Source: Deltaproteobacteria bacterium
GTDB taxonomy: Bacteria; Myxococcota_A; UBA9160; SMWR01
Length of the DNA stretch: 64,000 bases
Reading direction: 5' to 3'
Assembly: GCA_019310965.1 (NCBI GenBank)
Contig: JAFDDG010000009.1
Location: 1 to 64,000 of the forward strand
The position numbers were made by a program, and so were the translations under genes. The notes below the pieces were generated by a model. That model was not told the DNA's origin and did not search any database. It saw only the letters and a list, made by a program, of their open reading frames with translations. Shown here one piece after another: positions 61,997 to 64,000 of the stretch; positions within the stretch are counted from its first letter, which is position 1; every line of letters starts with the position of its first letter.

Positions 61997-62461
61997 TCAG
62001 CTCGTGCCCGGGATGTCCCGGTCGAGCAACGTGCGCCGGCCGTCGCGACGCGCGTTCTCGATGGCCGTGTCGACGGCGTCGCGCACCAGATCCGAGAGCG
62101 GGCCGAGCGCCTTGTCCGACGTGCTGAACTCGCCGTTCCGCCTCACATACTCCTTGAGACGGCTGGCGACGATCAAGATCTCGCTCCCCGGCGCAGCGCT
62201 GTCGTCGCTGCCGAGTGTCGGTGCGCGACGACGGGGCCTCTGCTCCGCAGCCTCGTGCGAAGCCGGGGCCTCGCGCTCGACGGCCCAGGCCTCGCGGTGA
62301 TTCGCACCGGGCAGGTGCACTTCCCAGCAGCGCACGCTGCAGAACGCGAGCCCGGTGCGCTTGCGGTTGCAGGTGGAGACGTTGCACACCCAGTAGCCAC
62401 TGGCGTACGCAATCGGCTCCTTGCACACGCTGCACCGGCGCCACTGCTGCACATCACTCAT
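61997..62461 (-). CDS. Zinc-finger protein with a C-terminal histone fold
   Basis: 154 residues from ATG 62461. Residues 10-55 carry eight Cys/His (C10, C13, C26, C31, C41, C45, H49, H55) in the spacing of a two-zinc ZZ/MYND-type finger. After a charged linker (~62-92), residues 95-151 fit a histone fold: a short helix ('ILIVASRLKEYVRR'), a loop, a long helix ('DKALGPLSDLVRDAVDTAIE' in part), then 'RRTLLDRDIP', the R-T-x3-D-like ending of archaeal-type histones. It probably binds DNA as a dimer. Divergent from the selenoprotein gene, 186 bp away. Confidence 0.85.
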   Translation of the reverse strand: MSDVQQWRRCSVCKEPIAYASGYWVCNVSTCNRKRTGLAFCSVRCWEVHLPGANHREAWAVEREAPASHEAAEQRPRRRAPTLGSDDSAAPGSEILIVASRLKEYVRRNGEFSTSDKALGPLSDLVRDAVDTAIENARRDGRRTLLDRDIPGTS

Positions 62462-62647
62462 TCTCCGCGGTCCTCCCCTTGCATCTCGTCCCGGTAGCGA
62501 GCTCTCGGCGGCGAATGCTACCGCAGCCACAGGCAACGAGGGGGTCGAACACCGGCGCTATCAGCACGGCCCGGCAGGCGCCTCGCTCGCGCCGGCACGA
62601 CATTCCCGACGACTCCCCCCGCGGTGCCGCTGCGGTATCCTTGCCAC

Positions 62648-62866
62648 ATGCACATCGAAATCACCTACTGCGGCGCTTGAAACTTCCTGCCTCAGGCCTC
62701 CAGTCTGGCGGCCGCGATCCAGGACTCCTTCGACGTCAAGGCCAAGCTCATCCGAGGCGACAACGGCATCTTCGATGTCAGCGTCGATGGAAAGCTCATC
62801 TACTCGAAGCACGAGACGGGGCGCTTCCCGGAGACCGTGGAGATCCTCGACGGGCTGCGCAGCTGA
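62648..62866 (+). CDS. SelW-like (Rdx family) selenoprotein, CxxU
   Basis: 72 residues. The redox motif is C8-G-A-U11, with U11 encoded by the UGA at 62678-62680. The rest matches the SelT/SelW/SelH domain: 'IEITYC' before it, 'NFLPQASSLAAAI' after, 'GIFDVSVDGKLIYSK' and 'GRFPETVEILDGLR' at the end, reaching the stop at 62864-62866. A thioredoxin-like fold with a selenenyl thiol role is expected. A conventional caller would reject this gene because of the early stop. ATG 62648 has no strong ribosome site. Confidence 0.9.
62678..62713 (+). promoter_or_regulatory. bSECIS-like hairpin and selenocysteine UGA
   Basis: The UGA is at 62678-62680. GGCC-T-CCA (62695-62702) pairs with TGG-C-GGCC (62706-62713), with a T-C mismatch and a GTC loop at 62703-62705. 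The loop G is 23 bases after the UGA, inside the bacterial SECIS range. Confidence 0.65.
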
Positions 62867-63057
62867 GATATCCGCGTTGTCGGCGCTCAGTCCGCCCCGT
62901 GTAGCGGAGACTGTTCACCTGCCGCGACGACACCGGTGGCACCCGCGAGCAGCTCCACGGACCGCGGCCTGTCGGCCCGAAGTTCATGATACGCTGCGCG
63001 CCTCGCAGCGAGCCCCGCGGCGGCCCGCGCCGTGCGCGTGGCAGAGGTCTTGCCGAC

Positions 63058-63459
63058 ATGGCCGAGCGCAGCTTCTTTGCCGTCTCCACGCTCCTGTGGC
63101 TGGGATACGGCGTGTACTGCTTCTTCCAACCCGGCGTGCTGGCCGAAATGGCCGGTGTCATGGGCTCGACGCCAACCGCCACCACGGAGCTGCGCGCCAT
63201 GTACGGCGGCGCCCAGGCGGGCATCGGCCTGCTCTGTGCCGGCGCCTTTGCCCAGGCGACCTTGCGACGTCCGGCGCTGCTGGCGCTGCTCTTCATCGTG
63301 GGCGGCCTGGGCACTACGCGCCTGCTCGGCGCGCTGCTCGACGGCTCGTTCACCAGCTACACATTCTCGGGCCTCGGCTTCGAGTGGGCAACGATCGCTG
63401 TGGCGGCGTGGCTGCTGTCGCGAACGAGCACGCCGCCCGCGGCCACATTCAGCTCCTGA
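63058..63459 (+). CDS. DUF4345 membrane protein
   Basis: 133 residues from ATG 63058. Four helices and the DUF4345 pattern 'ERSFFAVSTLLWLGYGVYCFF' in part, 'ELRAMYGGAQAGIGLLC' and 'LGTTRLLGALLDGSF' are present. The family is widespread and of unknown function. No operon partner is clear. Confidence 0.85.
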   Translation: MAERSFFAVSTLLWLGYGVYCFFQPGVLAEMAGVMGSTPTATTELRAMYGGAQAGIGLLCAGAFAQATLRRPALLALLFIVGGLGTTRLLGALLDGSFTSYTFSGLGFEWATIAVAAWLLSRTSTPPAATFSS

Positions 63460-63527
63460 GAGGGATCGGCCTGGGCCCCGGCACCGCGCTCGGGCGAGCC
63501 GCGGCATGCGCGAGCTAGACTGCCCGC

Positions 63528-63881
63528 GTGTCGGAAACGGAAGACGCACTGCACCTTCGCACCGAAGCTGCCCTCGAGCGCGACGACCCGATCGAGCTCG
63601 AACGCATCGTCGTCGAGGTAGCGCTCGAATCCGAAGAACGCGAGTGGGCCGAGTGCACCTGCGCGCAGCTCGCCCGTCACCGCCACGCCGGCGTGCGTGG
63701 CGGTGCGCTGCTGGGCTTCGGCCATCTGGCGCGACGTTTCGGAGCTCTCGACCGGCGCCGCGTCCAGCGACTGGTCGAACGCGGCCTTTTCGCACACCAC
63801 GAGCTGGTGCGCGAGCACGCCGAATCGGCGGCGCAAGATCTGGAGACATTCCTGGCCTGGGAGTTCGACCGGCCCCGCTAG
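63528..63881 (+). CDS. Small HEAT-repeat-like protein
   Basis: 117 residues with GTG start. An acidic N-terminal part is followed by helical segments with a HEAT-like pattern ('[27 protein letters not shown]' in pieces; '[22 protein letters not shown]'). It resembles small polymorphic-toxin immunity-like HEAT proteins, but no toxin gene is visible. Its stop overlaps the serC stop on the other strand. Confidence 0.65.
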   Translation: MSETEDALHLRTEAALERDDPIELERIVVEVALESEEREWAECTCAQLARHRHAGVRGGALLGFGHLARRFGALDRRRVQRLVERGLFAHHELVREHAESAAQDLETFLAWEFDRPR

Positions 63882-64000
63882 CCGCCCATCACCTCGGCAT
63901 AGGCCCAGTCGAGCCAGGGCAGCAGCGCGGCGATGTCGTCGCACTCGACGGTGGCGCCGCCCCAGATGCGCAGGCCCGGAGGTGCGTCGCGGTAGCCGGC
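63878..64000 (-). CDS. serC: Phosphoserine aminotransferase, C-terminal part
   Basis: Only the last 40 codons are in the window. They read '[18 protein letters not shown]', then '[12 protein letters not shown]' to a stop at 63878-63880. The phrase D-A-P-P-G-L-R-I-W-x-G-A-T-V-E is characteristic of the SerC C-terminal end. It catalyses 3-phosphohydroxypyruvate to phosphoserine in serine synthesis. The stop overlaps the convergent HEAT-like gene. Confidence 0.8.
   Translation of the reverse strand, partial: AGYRDAPPGLRIWGGATVECDDIAALLPWLDWAYAEVMGG

Noticed and set aside
63528-63881. Toxin-immunity module at the HEAT-like gene
   Set aside because: No toxin-like gene lies next to it; the neighbours are DUF4345 and serC.
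1-64000. CRISPR arrays, rRNA, tRNA, transposase or integrase genes
   Set aside because: I saw no repeat-spacer pattern, no rRNA or tRNA cloverleaf sequence, and no transposase or integrase motifs. Covariance searches would be needed to exclude a tRNA fully.

Overview
The window is a GC-rich (roughly two thirds G+C), gene-dense bacterial chromosome segment. It has short intergenic gaps, many ATGA/GTGA/TTGA stop-start overlaps and frequent GTG or TTG starts. The gene content (RNase D, FIST, amidohydrolase-2, CaiB and DUF35/thiolase-like families, DUF1214, UGA-encoded selenoproteins, a zinc-finger/histone-fold protein) points to a deltaproteobacterial-type organism, Myxococcota or Desulfobacterota-like or an uncultured relative. 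No marker in the window fixes the lineage. I found no rRNA, tRNA, CRISPR array, transposase gene or prophage.

Layout. 1-10.6 kb: an alpha/beta hydrolase running off the left edge, an NAD(P)-binding reductase coupled to a membrane protein, a CDP-alcohol phosphatidyltransferase, a cytochrome c lipoprotein facing a PuuD-like membrane protein across a perfect terminator, a 5'-3' exonuclease coupled to proS, a BCAT-fold aminotransferase, an IclR regulator with two 17-bp palindromes at its start codon, and a FIST sensor. 10.8-23.1 kb: mostly housekeeping (RNase D with an RG-rich tail, Xaa-Pro aminopeptidase, acetyl-CoA synthetase, histidine phosphatase, M23 peptidase, then sfsA-mutY-smr-aroC).

23.2-39.1 kb is an accessory catabolic island: Zn-alcohol dehydrogenase, aldehyde dehydrogenase, three CaiB/BaiF CoA-transferases, four amidohydrolase-2 proteins, a PaaK-type ligase, a Cys-less thiolase-fold protein and a DUF35 protein. 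A plausible flow is alcohol to aldehyde to acid, CoA activation by transferase or ligase, ring or C-C cleavage by the amidohydrolases and a final retro-aldol step by the thiolase/DUF35 pair. The substrate is unknown. Two unrelated palindromic elements (88 bp and 166 bp) lie between its units.

39.2-52 kb mixes small conserved genes with decaying ones: a methyltransferase and a DUF4336 gene each carrying an internal deletion, a phosphotransferase with an in-frame stop in its catalytic motif, and a TsaA/TrmO fragment. 52-64 kb holds secreted, lipoprotein and membrane proteins, acyltransferases, an RRM protein, DUF1499, and serC at the right edge.

The most notable observations are two genes that ordinary gene calling would split or miss because they contain in-frame UGA codons read as selenocysteine: an AhpD-like CxxU protein (49154-49639) and a SelW-like CxxU protein (62648-62866), each with a bSECIS-like hairpin at the expected distance. 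Next to the second lies a zinc-finger protein with a C-terminal bacterial histone fold (61997-62461).
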